A program made the translations under genes and the position numbers. From an uncultured Eubacteriales bacterium (GTDB lineage: Bacteria; Bacillota; Clostridia; Oscillospirales; CAG-272): DNA of 52,867 bases. A model generated the notes under the pieces. It saw only the letters and a program-made list of their open reading frames with translations, ran no database searches and was not told where the DNA came from. This document shows, one piece after another, positions 46,091-52,867 of this stretch. Each line of letters opens with the position of its first letter. Positions within the stretch are counted from its first letter, which is position 1. The stretch covers positions 1 through 52,867 of the forward strand of contig CAKSPO010000011.1 of NCBI GenBank assembly GCA_934481515.1, read 5' to 3'.

Positions 46091-47050
46091 TTATTTGACA
46101 AGATGGTAAGCAAAGCCGTCGATCTCATCTGCAAGATAAACGAACTTCATGTTGCCGTTTGCATCATACGTTGCCGTAGACATATCAAACTTCACGCCGC
46201 GGCGACCGAGATGGTAAACGGCGCGGTCAACGGAATTGGTACCGATTGCAATGTGTCCCTTGGTGCCTCTGCCGTTCTGATGCATGATCTCGATGGCGGG
46301 GCTTGCAAAGGTGGAAGCGGAGCGCTCATCGGTCGGGAAGGAGAAATAGTCGGAAAGGAGCTTGGCGGCGCCGTCCGCGACGGTCTTGTCCGCGGAGTTG
46401 ATGCCGACATGACGGAATTTCAGACCGAGCATCGTATCCACGGCTTCCCGCACCAGCTTGCGGATGCCGTCAAAGTCGCCGGCGGCAATCATTTCGGGCT
46501 TGACCATCCAGCTTCCGCCGCAACAGATGATCTTGGAGTTGGCAAGATAATCGCAGACATTGGCGGGATTGATGCCGCCGGTGGGCATGAACCGAACCGC
46601 GCCGTAGGGAGCGGACATGGCTTTGATCATGTTCAGACCTCCGGACTGCTCTGCCGGGAAGAACTTGACGGTGTCAAGACCGAGGGAGAGTGCCTGCTCA
46701 ATGCCGGACGGACTGTTGATTCCCGGAACGACGGGGCATCCCTTCTGAATGCAGTATTTGACGATTTCGGGGTTGAGTCCGGGGCTGACGATGAATTTTG
46801 CGCCCGCCGCGATGGCATCATCCACCTGCGCCGTGGTCAGCACGGTGCCGGCACCGACGATCATCTCCGGATATTCCTTTGCAATGGTCGCAATGGCTTC
46901 CTTCGCGGCAGAGGTGCGGAAGGTCACCTCCGCGCAGGGCAGTCCGCCGTCGATCAGAGCCTTTGCCAGAGGAGCCGCATTCTTGGCATCCTCAATTTTA
47001 ATGACCGGAACAATACCGATCAGAGAGAGCTGTTTCAGTACTTCGTTCAC
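46091..47050 (-). CDS. KDPG/KHG aldolase with fused C-terminal VOC-like domain
   Basis: The start is taken as GTG at 47050 because GGAGG lies 8 bases upstream; a TTG five codons earlier overlaps that site. The product is 319 residues. Residues 1-200 are the class I KDPG aldolase barrel, with the Schiff-base Lys in DTVKFFPAEQ, EVTFRT near the N-terminus and PTGGI. Residues 210-319 form an extra domain of two beta-alpha-beta-beta-beta modules, like the vicinal oxygen chelate (glyoxalase) fold. Possible metal ligands are in FRHVGI, KGHIAIG and ADEIDGFAY. The aldolase splits KDPG to pyruvate and glyceraldehyde 3-phosphate. The role of the second domain is unknown; detoxifying a reactive aldehyde by-product is one idea. 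Confidence 0.9.
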   Translation of the reverse strand: MNEVLKQLSLIGIVPVIKIEDAKNAAPLAKALIDGGLPCAEVTFRTSAAKEAIATIAKEYPEMIVGAGTVLTTAQVDDAIAAGAKFIVSPGLNPEIVKYCIQKGCPVVPGINSPSGIEQALSLGLDTVKFFPAEQSGGLNMIKAMSAPYGAVRFMPTGGINPANVCDYLANSKIICCGGSWMVKPEMIAAGDFDGIRKLVREAVDTMLGLKFRHVGINSADKTVADGAAKLLSDYFSFPTDERSASTFASPAIEIMHQNGRGTKGHIAIGTNSVDRAVYHLGRRGVKFDMSTATYDANGNMKFVYLADEIDGFAYHLVK

Positions 47051-47086
47051 TTTCGTGTCCTCCAAAGTAAATTTTCTTCAGATACC

Positions 47087-47115
47087 ATTGTACACCTTTT
47101 TTTCCTTTGTGTCAA
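47087..47115 (-). promoter_or_regulatory. Promoter of the KDPG aldolase - kdgK operon
   Basis: On the minus strand TTGACA (47110-47115) and TACAAT (47087-47092) are 17 bases apart. An inverted repeat AAGGAG-TTTC-CTCCTT (47114-47129) overlaps the -35 box and could bind a repressor. Confidence 0.85.
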
Positions 47116-47221
47116 GGAGTTTCCTCCTTTTTCTTACCTTTCTGCGCATCTTCAAAAAGCGAAAGACCATGCACCGCTCGCGGATTTTCGTCATATATTG
47201 ACATTGAGGAGGTGCAAAACG

Positions 47222-47461
47222 ATGTACGGAATTCCGAAAAACTGTATTGCTGTCATCGGCTCCGTCACGCAGGCGATGCGCGCCCGGCGGGCATTGGAAA
47301 ACGCGGGAGTGCGTGCGGAGGTCGTAAAAGCGGATTCCTCCGGAACCCGGCGCGGTTGCGCCTATGCGGTTTCCTATCCCTGCGCCGAGGAGCGGCGGGT
47401 ACGCACCGCTTTGCAGAGTGCCGGAATCGGGGTTCGCCGGTGGGGCGGAGGAAGCCGATGA
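47222..47461 (+). CDS. DUF3343 small protein (putative Se/S carrier-like)
   Basis: The 79-residue product starts at an ATG with GAGGAGG upstream. It resembles DUF3343: an N-terminal beta strand (IAVIGSVTQAM), a helix that contains a run of charged residues, then a conserved cysteine (C46 in RRGCAYAVSY) and a final helix. Family members are thought to carry sulfur or selenium on that Cys. Its stop overlaps the cysteine desulfurase ATG, so translation is coupled, and the enzyme is the obvious donor. The charge is strongly positive (many Arg). The gene sits inside a longer frame that starts upstream on spurious codons. Confidence 0.78.
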   Translation: MYGIPKNCIAVIGSVTQAMRARRALENAGVRAEVVKADSSGTRRGCAYAVSYPCAEERRVRTALQSAGIGVRRWGGGSR

Positions 47462-48618
47462 TTTATCTTGATAACGCTGCCACCAGCTTTCCGAAGCCGC
47501 GCCGGGTGTGGGAAGAGCAGGAAAGGTGCATGCGCATCTATTGCGGGAACCCCGGACGCGGCTCTCATGTGCTCGCCATGCGGGCGGCAGAAAAAATATA
47601 CGATTGCAGGGCGGAGGCGGCGGAGTTCTTTGACGTTCCTACACCGGAGCAGGTCATTTTTACACTCAACACGACCGGTGCTTTGAACATGGCGATCAAG
47701 GGGCTTTTGCATGCGGGAGACCATGTGCTCCTGTCGGACATGGAACACAACGCCGTTTTTCGTCCGGTGTATAAGCTGGCACAGGAAGGGAAAATCACCT
47801 ATGACCTATTTCCGACCCCTCTTTCCGAGCCGGAAATGACTGCGGAAACGCTTTGCGCCGGAATTGAACAGCGCATCTGCCCCGGAACCCGGATGCTGAT
47901 TTGCGCACACGCCTCCAATCTCTGCGGCGTTTCGCTCCCGATTGAAGCCATCGGAGCGGTTTGCAAAAAGCATGGGATTTTGTTTGTGGTGGATGCGGCG
48001 CAGTCTGCAGGAGTTCTGCCGCTCAGCATGCAAAGCGCCGGAATCGACGCACTCTGCGTTCCGGGGCACAAAGGACTTTGGGGACCGCAGGGGTGCGGCA
48101 TGCTGATACTCGGTGCAAACGTTTCTGCCGATACACTGATGGAAGGCGGAAGCGGGTATCACTCTCTGGACGGGAACATGCCTGCCGATCCGCCGGAACG
48201 ATACGAAGCGGGAACGCTTCCGACCCCTGCCATAGCGGGACTGTTGGAGGGAATCCGCGAAGTGCGAAAGCTCGGAACTGGGCAGATTTTTGCGCATGAA
48301 TCCGGCTTGTGCCGCGAATTACAGGATGCCCTTGCAGAGATGCAGGGCATTCGGGTTTACGCACCGGAGCATCCCGGTTCTGTGCTGCTGTTTTCGCTGG
48401 AAGGCGTTCCGGCGGACGCGGTGGGGAGCGAACTGGATCGACTCGGATTCTGCGTCCGCGCGGGGTATCACTGCGCCGCACTGGCGCACGCCTCCCTGAA
48501 AACACCTCCCGGAGGAGCGGTGCGTGTCAGCCCCGGCTGGCACACCACAAAGCGGGAAATGCGTTCCTTCGCGGACGCGGTGGCAAAGCTGTCGCGGGAA
48601 CTGCAAGCGGAACAATGA
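47458..48618 (+). CDS. Cysteine desulfurase (class V aminotransferase family)
   Basis: The 386-residue PLP enzyme has the N-terminal YLDNAATSFPKP, cofactor residues in SDMEHNA and VDAAQSAG, the PLP lysine K205 (PGHKG) and the persulfide-forming cysteine C339 in RAGYHCAALAH. It removes sulfur (or selenium) from cysteine and passes it on. The ATG overlaps the DUF3343 stop with GGAGG 6 bases upstream; longer frames have no support. It is closer to the CsdA/SufS-like 'TSFPKP' desulfurases than to IscS, and no ISC or SUF genes are near. Confidence 0.9.
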   Translation: MIYLDNAATSFPKPRRVWEEQERCMRIYCGNPGRGSHVLAMRAAEKIYDCRAEAAEFFDVPTPEQVIFTLNTTGALNMAIKGLLHAGDHVLLSDMEHNAVFRPVYKLAQEGKITYDLFPTPLSEPEMTAETLCAGIEQRICPGTRMLICAHASNLCGVSLPIEAIGAVCKKHGILFVVDAAQSAGVLPLSMQSAGIDALCVPGHKGLWGPQGCGMLILGANVSADTLMEGGSGYHSLDGNMPADPPERYEAGTLPTPAIAGLLEGIREVRKLGTGQIFAHESGLCRELQDALAEMQGIRVYAPEHPGSVLLFSLEGVPADAVGSELDRLGFCVRAGYHCAALAHASLKTPPGGAVRVSPGWHTTKREMRSFADAVAKLSRELQAEQ

Positions 48619-48635
48619 CCGGACAGGAACAGACC

Positions 48636-48675
48636 CGGAACGGGCAGGCACTTGTTTTCCTGCCCGTTCCGTTTT
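48636..48675 (+). terminator. Terminator of the DUF3343-desulfurase operon
   Basis: A perfect 13-bp stem (48636-48648 with 48659-48671) and a 10-base loop are followed by TTTT. Confidence 0.9.
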
Positions 48676-48724
48676 CGGAAATCCACCAATTATTTATATA
48701 AAACGGTATATCGGAAAAAGGCGA

Positions 48725-48753
48725 TTGCATTTCTGCGGAGGATTTGCTATACT
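48725..48753 (+). promoter_or_regulatory. Promoter of the MBL-fold gene (extended -10)
   Basis: TTGCAT (48725-48730) and TATACT (48748-48753) are 17 bases apart, with TGC in front of the -10. The -35 matches only TTG. Confidence 0.55.
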
Positions 48754-48812
48754 GAATATACCGAAAACGAAAAGAACCTTCTGCGTGACAAAAAGCCGGA
48801 GGAGAAAAAAAG

Positions 48813-50054
48813 GTGCTTATGATGACATGGAGACATGGGTGCTGCGTGAGCGGTGCGGACTGTGAGGGAGATCTTTTTTCAAAGGACGGAATGCGGCTGA
48901 CCTTTTCGGAGTCCTGCGCGGAGCTTGCCGTCGGAGTCGAGCGGTTCCGTCCGTTTCCGGAGGGAAGCCGGATCGCGGTCACACTCTGGGTCTTTCCGGA
49001 GGAAACGCCGGGAAAAGCTTATTCGCAGTTGGAACTGTCGGACGGGCGCCGGAGCCTTGACAACGCTTTTCCGGCGAACATATGGACGCTTTCCGCATTT
49101 GAAGCAAAGGTTTTGCGGGATGGAGAAAGACCCTATTTCTTGTTAAAGCTGTGCGGAACAGCAGCCCTTACGGTACGTTTGAGACTCCTTTCCGTGCAGG
49201 AAAGCCCCTTGCCGGAACGGCTGTTTGCGGGGGATCGGCTGACGATGCTTGCGCAGACCAACCCGAAAAACGGACAGATGGAGTGCCTCCTTTACGAAAC
49301 GGAAGGACATCTGATTGTGGTGGACGGAGGGGAAGCGGAGGATGCGGAGCATCTGTACCGGAAGATCTGCGAATGCAGACCCGACAGGCAGGTGGATCTG
49401 TGGCTTCTGACACATTATCATTGCGACCATGTCAACGCACTGACCCGGATTCTGGAACGGTATGACATCCGGATCCGGACGCTTTGCTACCGGTTCCCGA
49501 CCCCGGAGGAGCTGGAGGGAAACGGCGACGGGGACAATTACTGTGTCGCGGCAGTGAACGACGCTGTGGCGGCACATCCGGAAAAGGTGGAGCGGGTTCT
49601 GACTCCCGGGCGGGGAGATGCTTACCGCGTGGGAAGGGTAACGGTCGAGGTTCTCAACGATGCCTGTTTTACTCCAAACGACGATTTCTGCAACAATAGC
49701 TCGGTGGTCTACCGCTTCGTCACCTGCGGGGAAAAGCTGTTGGTGCTCGGTGATCTTGCCTCCAAGGGGGATGATTACCTGCACGATCCGGAATTCCGCA
49801 AGGCAATTTCCGAATGTACCGTGATACAGCTGGCACATCACGGGCAGGACGGCGTGTCGGACCGGTTTTACCGGAGCTGTAAAAATATAAAGGTCTGCCT
49901 TTACTGCGCTCCGGACTGGCTCTATCACGTAGATAACGGAGGCGGGTACGGAAGCGGTATCTGGCTGACCCTTCACACACGCCGCCTGATGGCGGAGCTG
50001 GGTGTTCTTCGTTCCTATTCCTGCGCGTCCGGAAAAGATCAGGTTCTGCTGTAA
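48813..50054 (+). CDS. Metallo-beta-lactamase-fold protein (ComEC-like MBL) with N-terminal beta domain
   Basis: A GTG start with GGAGGAG 8 bases upstream gives 413 residues; ATGs two and three codons later are alternatives. Residues 1-130 look like a beta-sandwich accessory domain. The MBL core follows: HYHCDH (H201, H203, D205, H206), NNSSVVYRF near 295, GDLASKGDD (D314) and LAHHGQDG (H342/H343). The NNSS and AHHG pattern resembles the MBL domain of ComEC-type proteins rather than glyoxalase II. No signal peptide is seen, so it is probably cytoplasmic. Substrate unknown. The next gene has its own promoter. Confidence 0.8.
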   Translation: MLMMTWRHGCCVSGADCEGDLFSKDGMRLTFSESCAELAVGVERFRPFPEGSRIAVTLWVFPEETPGKAYSQLELSDGRRSLDNAFPANIWTLSAFEAKVLRDGERPYFLLKLCGTAALTVRLRLLSVQESPLPERLFAGDRLTMLAQTNPKNGQMECLLYETEGHLIVVDGGEAEDAEHLYRKICECRPDRQVDLWLLTHYHCDHVNALTRILERYDIRIRTLCYRFPTPEELEGNGDGDNYCVAAVNDAVAAHPEKVERVLTPGRGDAYRVGRVTVEVLNDACFTPNDDFCNNSSVVYRFVTCGEKLLVLGDLASKGDDYLHDPEFRKAISECTVIQLAHHGQDGVSDRFYRSCKNIKVCLYCAPDWLYHVDNGGGYGSGIWLTLHTRRLMAELGVLRSYSCASGKDQVLL

Positions 50055-50116
50055 TTTTTCTGGCGGTAAACGGTTTGTATTTTTTGTGATAATATGATCA
50101 TTTTTTGCTCTGCGGC

Positions 50117-50145
50117 TTGAAAAGAAAATATCCGCATGATAAAAT
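50117..50145 (+). promoter_or_regulatory. Promoter of the TIM-barrel gene
   Basis: TTGAAA (50117-50122) and TAAAAT (50140-50145) are 17 bases apart, 48 bp before the start. Confidence 0.75.
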
Positions 50146-50193
50146 GAAAGTGAATTTTTCGGAAGATTACAAAATGAGGGAGGAAGCTGCACA

Positions 50194-51255
50194 ATGGACA
50201 ATATCAAAAGAAGAACCCTTTTGACCGGTGTCGCCTATCACGGAAACCGCATGCCGTCCCACGTCCGGGCGGACATGGCGGAAATTGCGCGGGCGGATAT
50301 GGATATCGTGGTACATATGCTGTCACACACCGACTGGGTCAGACACAAAACCGTCATGAAGGATATTTTCGCCATCACCGAGGATGCGGGACTTGAGGTT
50401 TGGGTGGATAACTGGGGCTTGGGAGGTCCTCCCGGCGACCTGTCGCATTTTCTGTCGTATTATCCCGGCAGCCACATTTGCTACAGCAACGGAGACATGG
50501 CGCCGGTGCAGGTTTGCCTGAACAGCCCGGATTTCCGCCGGTTTATGAAGGATTGGATCGACACGGTTGCCGAACTGGGCGGGAAGACCATTTTCTGGGA
50601 TGAGCCGACGCTTCCTGTCAAGGAAACAGGAGAGGAAGGGGCGCACCTGTTCTACGGTTGTTGCTGCCCGCGGTGCAGAAAACGGTTTGAGGAAAAATAC
50701 GGCCATCCGATGCCGCGCTACCTGGATGCGGAAGCCGCCGAATTCCGCACGGATACCATCATCGACTATTTCTCTGAGCTCACCGATTACAGCGCGTCTC
50801 TCGGAATCCGTAATGCGGTCTGCGTGATGCTGTGCGACAATCTTGGTATCAGTCTTGATACCATCGACCGTATCTGCGCTCTGCCGCATCTGGACAGCGT
50901 CGGCTCCGATCCTTATTGGGTCGGACGGGAGGTCAGCCCGTATGAGTTCGTCTACAATGGAACCAAAAAAAATCTGGAGGTGACCGATCACTTCGGAAAA
51001 GATCACAATATCTGGATTCAGACCTATGCCAACCCGCGCGGGAGCGAAGAAGAGATTATCGAAGCAACCGAGGCGGCATACGATGCCGGTGCCAGAACGA
51101 TCCTGGCATGGGGTTATATGGGAAGCGAGTCCAACAATTATCACGCCGAAAACCCGATGCGGACATGGAACATGACCGTGGAAGCGATGAAGCGGGTGCG
51201 TAGCATGGAACGGGATCGCATCCTTGCCGAGAACCGCGCAAAATACCGGAAATAA
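50194..51255 (+). CDS. Putative glycoside hydrolase-like TIM-barrel protein
   Basis: The 353-residue cytoplasmic protein starts with GGGAGG upstream. An N-terminal RTLLTGVAYHGNRM strand, the acidic IFWDEP motif (D136, E137) and a CCCPRC-RKRFEEKYG segment (C156-158, C161) occur in the first half. IQTYANPR and ILAWGYMGSESNNY strands in the second half complete a (beta/alpha)8 pattern. The Cys-rich motif before an FxxxYG is typical of poorly characterised glycoside-hydrolase-like families that act on plant or host glycans. I cannot name the family or the substrate. A hairpin at 51262-51304 follows. Confidence 0.7.
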   Translation: MDNIKRRTLLTGVAYHGNRMPSHVRADMAEIARADMDIVVHMLSHTDWVRHKTVMKDIFAITEDAGLEVWVDNWGLGGPPGDLSHFLSYYPGSHICYSNGDMAPVQVCLNSPDFRRFMKDWIDTVAELGGKTIFWDEPTLPVKETGEEGAHLFYGCCCPRCRKRFEEKYGHPMPRYLDAEAAEFRTDTIIDYFSELTDYSASLGIRNAVCVMLCDNLGISLDTIDRICALPHLDSVGSDPYWVGREVSPYEFVYNGTKKNLEVTDHFGKDHNIWIQTYANPRGSEEEIIEATEAAYDAGARTILAWGYMGSESNNYHAENPMRTWNMTVEAMKRVRSMERDRILAENRAKYRK

Positions 51256-51261
51256 TCGTAA

Positions 51262-51304
51262 AAGGCGGTGTAAAAAACTCATTTTGAGCTTTTTACACCG
51301 CCTT
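51262..51304 (+). terminator. Hairpin after the TIM-barrel gene
   Basis: A perfect 15-bp arm pair (51262-51276 with 51290-51304) with a short inner CTC/GAG stem. T's are inside the right arm and none follow, so it may act in 3'-end protection. Confidence 0.65.
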
Positions 51305-51376
51305 CGACGTTGCCCTCAGCAGTAAAAGCGACCGGAATCGCTTCCCAAAATGCCGGATTTCCGACCGGTATTTTTG

Positions 51377-51417
51377 AAGAACTGTAAAAACAGCCGCTGT
51401 TGTTACAGTTCTTTTTT
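51377..51417 (+). terminator. Second hairpin with T-tract, probable terminator
   Basis: An 11-bp outer stem and an inner AACAG/CTGTT stem around CCG are followed by a run of six T's. Confidence 0.85.
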
Positions 51418-51450
51418 CACGCCGTAAGAAAAAAGATTCACGGGAAGGTC

Positions 51451-51479
51451 TTGATTTTGGTTCCGATCTGTTATATAAT
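51451..51479 (+). promoter_or_regulatory. Promoter of the dCMP deaminase operon
   Basis: TTGATT (51451-51456) and TATAAT (51474-51479) are 17 bases apart, 76 bp before the start. Confidence 0.8.
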
Positions 51480-51555
51480 TATATTGGTATATTATTAGGC
51501 TTCCGCACGGCGTTCGATTTTCGGAGAAGGTGCAGAAGCGATTCCGGAGGTTTTT

Positions 51556-52044
51556 ATGGATCGTGTTTCCAAACACAATTATTATCTGGATATTGCACAG
51601 ACCGTAGCGGAACGTTCCACCTGCCTGCGCAAACGGTTCGGGGCGATCATCGTCCGGAACGATTCAATCATTTCCACGGGCTACAACGGAGCGCCGCGCG
51701 GACGCAAGAACTGCTCCGATCTCGGATTCTGCATGCGGGACAACCTCGGCATTCCGCGCGGAGAGCGGTATGAGCTTTGCCGTTCCGTCCATGCAGAAGC
51801 CAATGCCATCATCGCGGCGCCACGGGAGCAGATGCTGGGGGCAACGCTTTATATGGTCTGCATCAACAGCAAAACAGGGGAACTGGAGGGCGGAACCTCC
51901 TCCTGCATGATGTGCAAGCGTCAGGTCATCAACGCCGGCATTTCGCAGGTCATTGTGCGGGATACGCCGGAGAGCTACCGGGTAATTGACGTGCAGGAGT
52001 GGATCGACGACGATGATTCCCTCAGCGGAAAATTCGGCTACTGA
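51556..52044 (+). CDS. dCMP deaminase (ComEB/cytidine deaminase family)
   Basis: The 162-residue protein has the zinc-binding HAEANAI (H79, E81) and SSCMMC (C117, C120) of the deoxycytidylate deaminases. The long loop KNCSDLGFCMRDN fits the ComEB group. It converts dCMP to dUMP for thymidylate synthesis. CGGAGG lies 5 bases before the ATG. The lipoprotein gene follows after 17 bp. Confidence 0.92.
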   Translation: MDRVSKHNYYLDIAQTVAERSTCLRKRFGAIIVRNDSIISTGYNGAPRGRKNCSDLGFCMRDNLGIPRGERYELCRSVHAEANAIIAAPREQMLGATLYMVCINSKTGELEGGTSSCMMCKRQVINAGISQVIVRDTPESYRVIDVQEWIDDDDSLSGKFGY

Positions 52045-52061
52045 GACAAAGGGGAGCCGGG

Positions 52062-52820
52062 ATGAAAATGAAAAAGAAATTTTTGCACCTTTGGGTGCTT
52101 TTGCTTGCGGCAGTGCTTTTTTGCTCCGCCTGCGCACCTTCGGTTCCGGCATTGGAGCCGAAAGGGGATGATTTTGCCGATTCACAGAGCGGCACGGTTT
52201 TCCGCCTGGCGCCGCGCTGTTATCAGCCGGTTTCGGTGACGGACGAGGTTCGCTCCCGGATTCCGCACAAAAAGGGGGATGACCTTCTCCTTTATGCGGT
52301 GGAGGGGATGGAGCCGTCCCAATGGCTTGCCAGCACCGAACGGGATCTGTTTTACGCGGTGGACAAGGTTTCTCTCCCCGCACTTTGGGACATGCAGGTA
52401 CAGCGCGTTACGGTCAACCATATTCAAAACCCCGGGGTGATTCTGGCACAGCCGACCGCAGAGGAGACCGCAGAGCTGATCCGGATCTACCGGGAGGCGG
52501 CTTCCTTCCCGTCGGAGAGCTATTTCCCGACGGTTGCGGAAAGCTACGAGGTGCATTTTTTCGGCGGCGGAGACTTCGCAGGGCTGGAATACCGCCTGCT
52601 GTATCTGCATTATACGTCCGAGGTGACACTGACGGAGCCGATTGCGGATGCCGAAAATTTTGAGCCAGCCTATCCCGGAGTCAAGGTGACGACACAGGTC
52701 TATGACGGGGAACTGTTTGCGGTGTACCATTTCGGTACGGAAATTTTATATAACGAAGCAACCGGCACCTGCTGTATGGCAGGCGAGGTTTTGCAGAGTC
52801 TTTGGAAGAAAGCGTCATGA
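52062..52820 (+). CDS. Putative lipoprotein of unknown function
   Basis: The 252-residue product starts with GGGGAG 6 bases upstream and has a basic, hydrophobic signal (about 1-24) ending in LFCSAC. That resembles a lipobox but with an unusual Cys at position -3. No domain is recognised. It is cotranscribed with the dCMP deaminase and its stop overlaps the next start in ATGA. Confidence 0.75.
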   Translation: MKMKKKFLHLWVLLLAAVLFCSACAPSVPALEPKGDDFADSQSGTVFRLAPRCYQPVSVTDEVRSRIPHKKGDDLLLYAVEGMEPSQWLASTERDLFYAVDKVSLPALWDMQVQRVTVNHIQNPGVILAQPTAEETAELIRIYREAASFPSESYFPTVAESYEVHFFGGGDFAGLEYRLLYLHYTSEVTLTEPIADAENFEPAYPGVKVTTQVYDGELFAVYHFGTEILYNEATGTCCMAGEVLQSLWKKAS

Positions 52821-52867
52821 TTGCGGAAAAAACAAAGGATCAGGCACAGGATCTGATTGAAGAAGCC
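52817..52867 (+). CDS. Start of a gene cut by the window edge
   Basis: The ATG overlaps the lipoprotein stop. Only 17 residues are visible (MIAEKTKDQAQDLIEEA), a helical start. The UPF0340/TIGR01440 family, common near comEB-type genes in Firmicutes, begins in a similar way, but this is a guess. Confidence 0.45.
   Translation, partial: MIAEKTKDQAQDLIEEA

Larger units (their letters stand above)
51256..51555. other. Intergenic region with two hairpins and the dCMP deaminase promoter
   Basis: This 300-base gap holds the hairpins at 51262-51304 and 51377-51417 and the promoter at 51451-51479. I see no coding frame or structured RNA besides these. Confidence 0.7.

Noticed and set aside
46079..47221. 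Plus-strand frame leading into the DUF3343 gene
   Set aside because: It is antisense to the KDPG aldolase. Only the part from 47222 has a ribosome binding site and family-like sequence.
47107..47457. N-terminal extension of the cysteine desulfurase
   Set aside because: It would run through the DUF3343 gene in another frame. The ATG at 47458 has a good ribosome binding site and starts at the conserved YLDNAAT segment.

Overview
The window looks like a chromosomal segment of a spore-forming, anaerobic, moderately high-GC Clostridia (Bacillota). This rests on Spo0A, a GerW/YtfJ spore protein with its DUF2953 partner, an oxygen-sensitive class III ribonucleotide reductase, an IspH-ribosomal protein S1 fusion gene (a clostridial arrangement), strong AGGAGG ribosome binding sites and near-consensus sigma-A promoters with 17-bp spacers. 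An Oscillospirales-like gut or rumen lineage is my guess; no rRNA gene is present to test it. I see no phage, insertion sequence, CRISPR array, tRNA or rRNA.

Layout. (1) 1-8223 (+) is the 3' part of one giant gene for a cysteine-rich repeat protein; its start lies outside the window. Three consecutive strong hairpins follow it. (2) 8.5-23.8 kb (-) is a long collinear run. In transcription order it reads lon, engB, a site-2-protease-like protease, scpA, scpB, a DUF2953 gene, gerW, a D-Ala-D-Ala carboxypeptidase, rluB and a small gene, then spo0A, nrdG, nrdD and trxB. spo0A, nrdG and nrdD each have a recognisable promoter of their own. The nrdD promoter carries an NrdR-box-like operator, and NrdD has a fused redoxin domain that TrxB could recycle. 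(3) 24.1-31.6 kb (+) holds uvrB-uvrA (divergent from lon) and a three-gene amino-acid ABC importer. (4) 31.7-40.6 kb (+) starts with an RpiR-type regulator that leads a HI0933-family flavoprotein, cmk and ispH-rpsA. An EEP-family hydrolase, a cytoplasmic sialidase-like protein, a zinc-ribbon membrane protein and rsmE follow. (5) 40.7-44.9 kb (+) holds a PucR/CdaR-type regulator, an S41 protease, greA and an anchored unknown. (6) 45.0-47.05 kb (-) is a two-gene KDPG module: a KDPG aldolase fused to a VOC-like domain, and KDG kinase. (7) 47.2-52.9 kb (+) holds a DUF3343 / cysteine desulfurase pair, a metallo-beta-lactamase-fold protein, a TIM-barrel glycosidase-like protein, a dCMP deaminase, a lipoprotein and the first codons of another gene.

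Most of the window is ordinary housekeeping DNA. The points most worth a second look are: the giant Cys-repeat protein, whose repeat unit grows from about 52 to 70 to 150 residues along its length; the NrdD-redoxin fusion with trxB next door; a patch of about 21% GC inside ispH-rpsA that may be an internal promoter, plus an internal start for S1; the KDPG aldolase-VOC fusion; the coupled DUF3343-cysteine desulfurase pair; and several palindromes sitting on promoters.

All calls were made by reading the sequence by eye; no database search was run. Family names therefore rest on recognised motifs and overall sequence resemblance.
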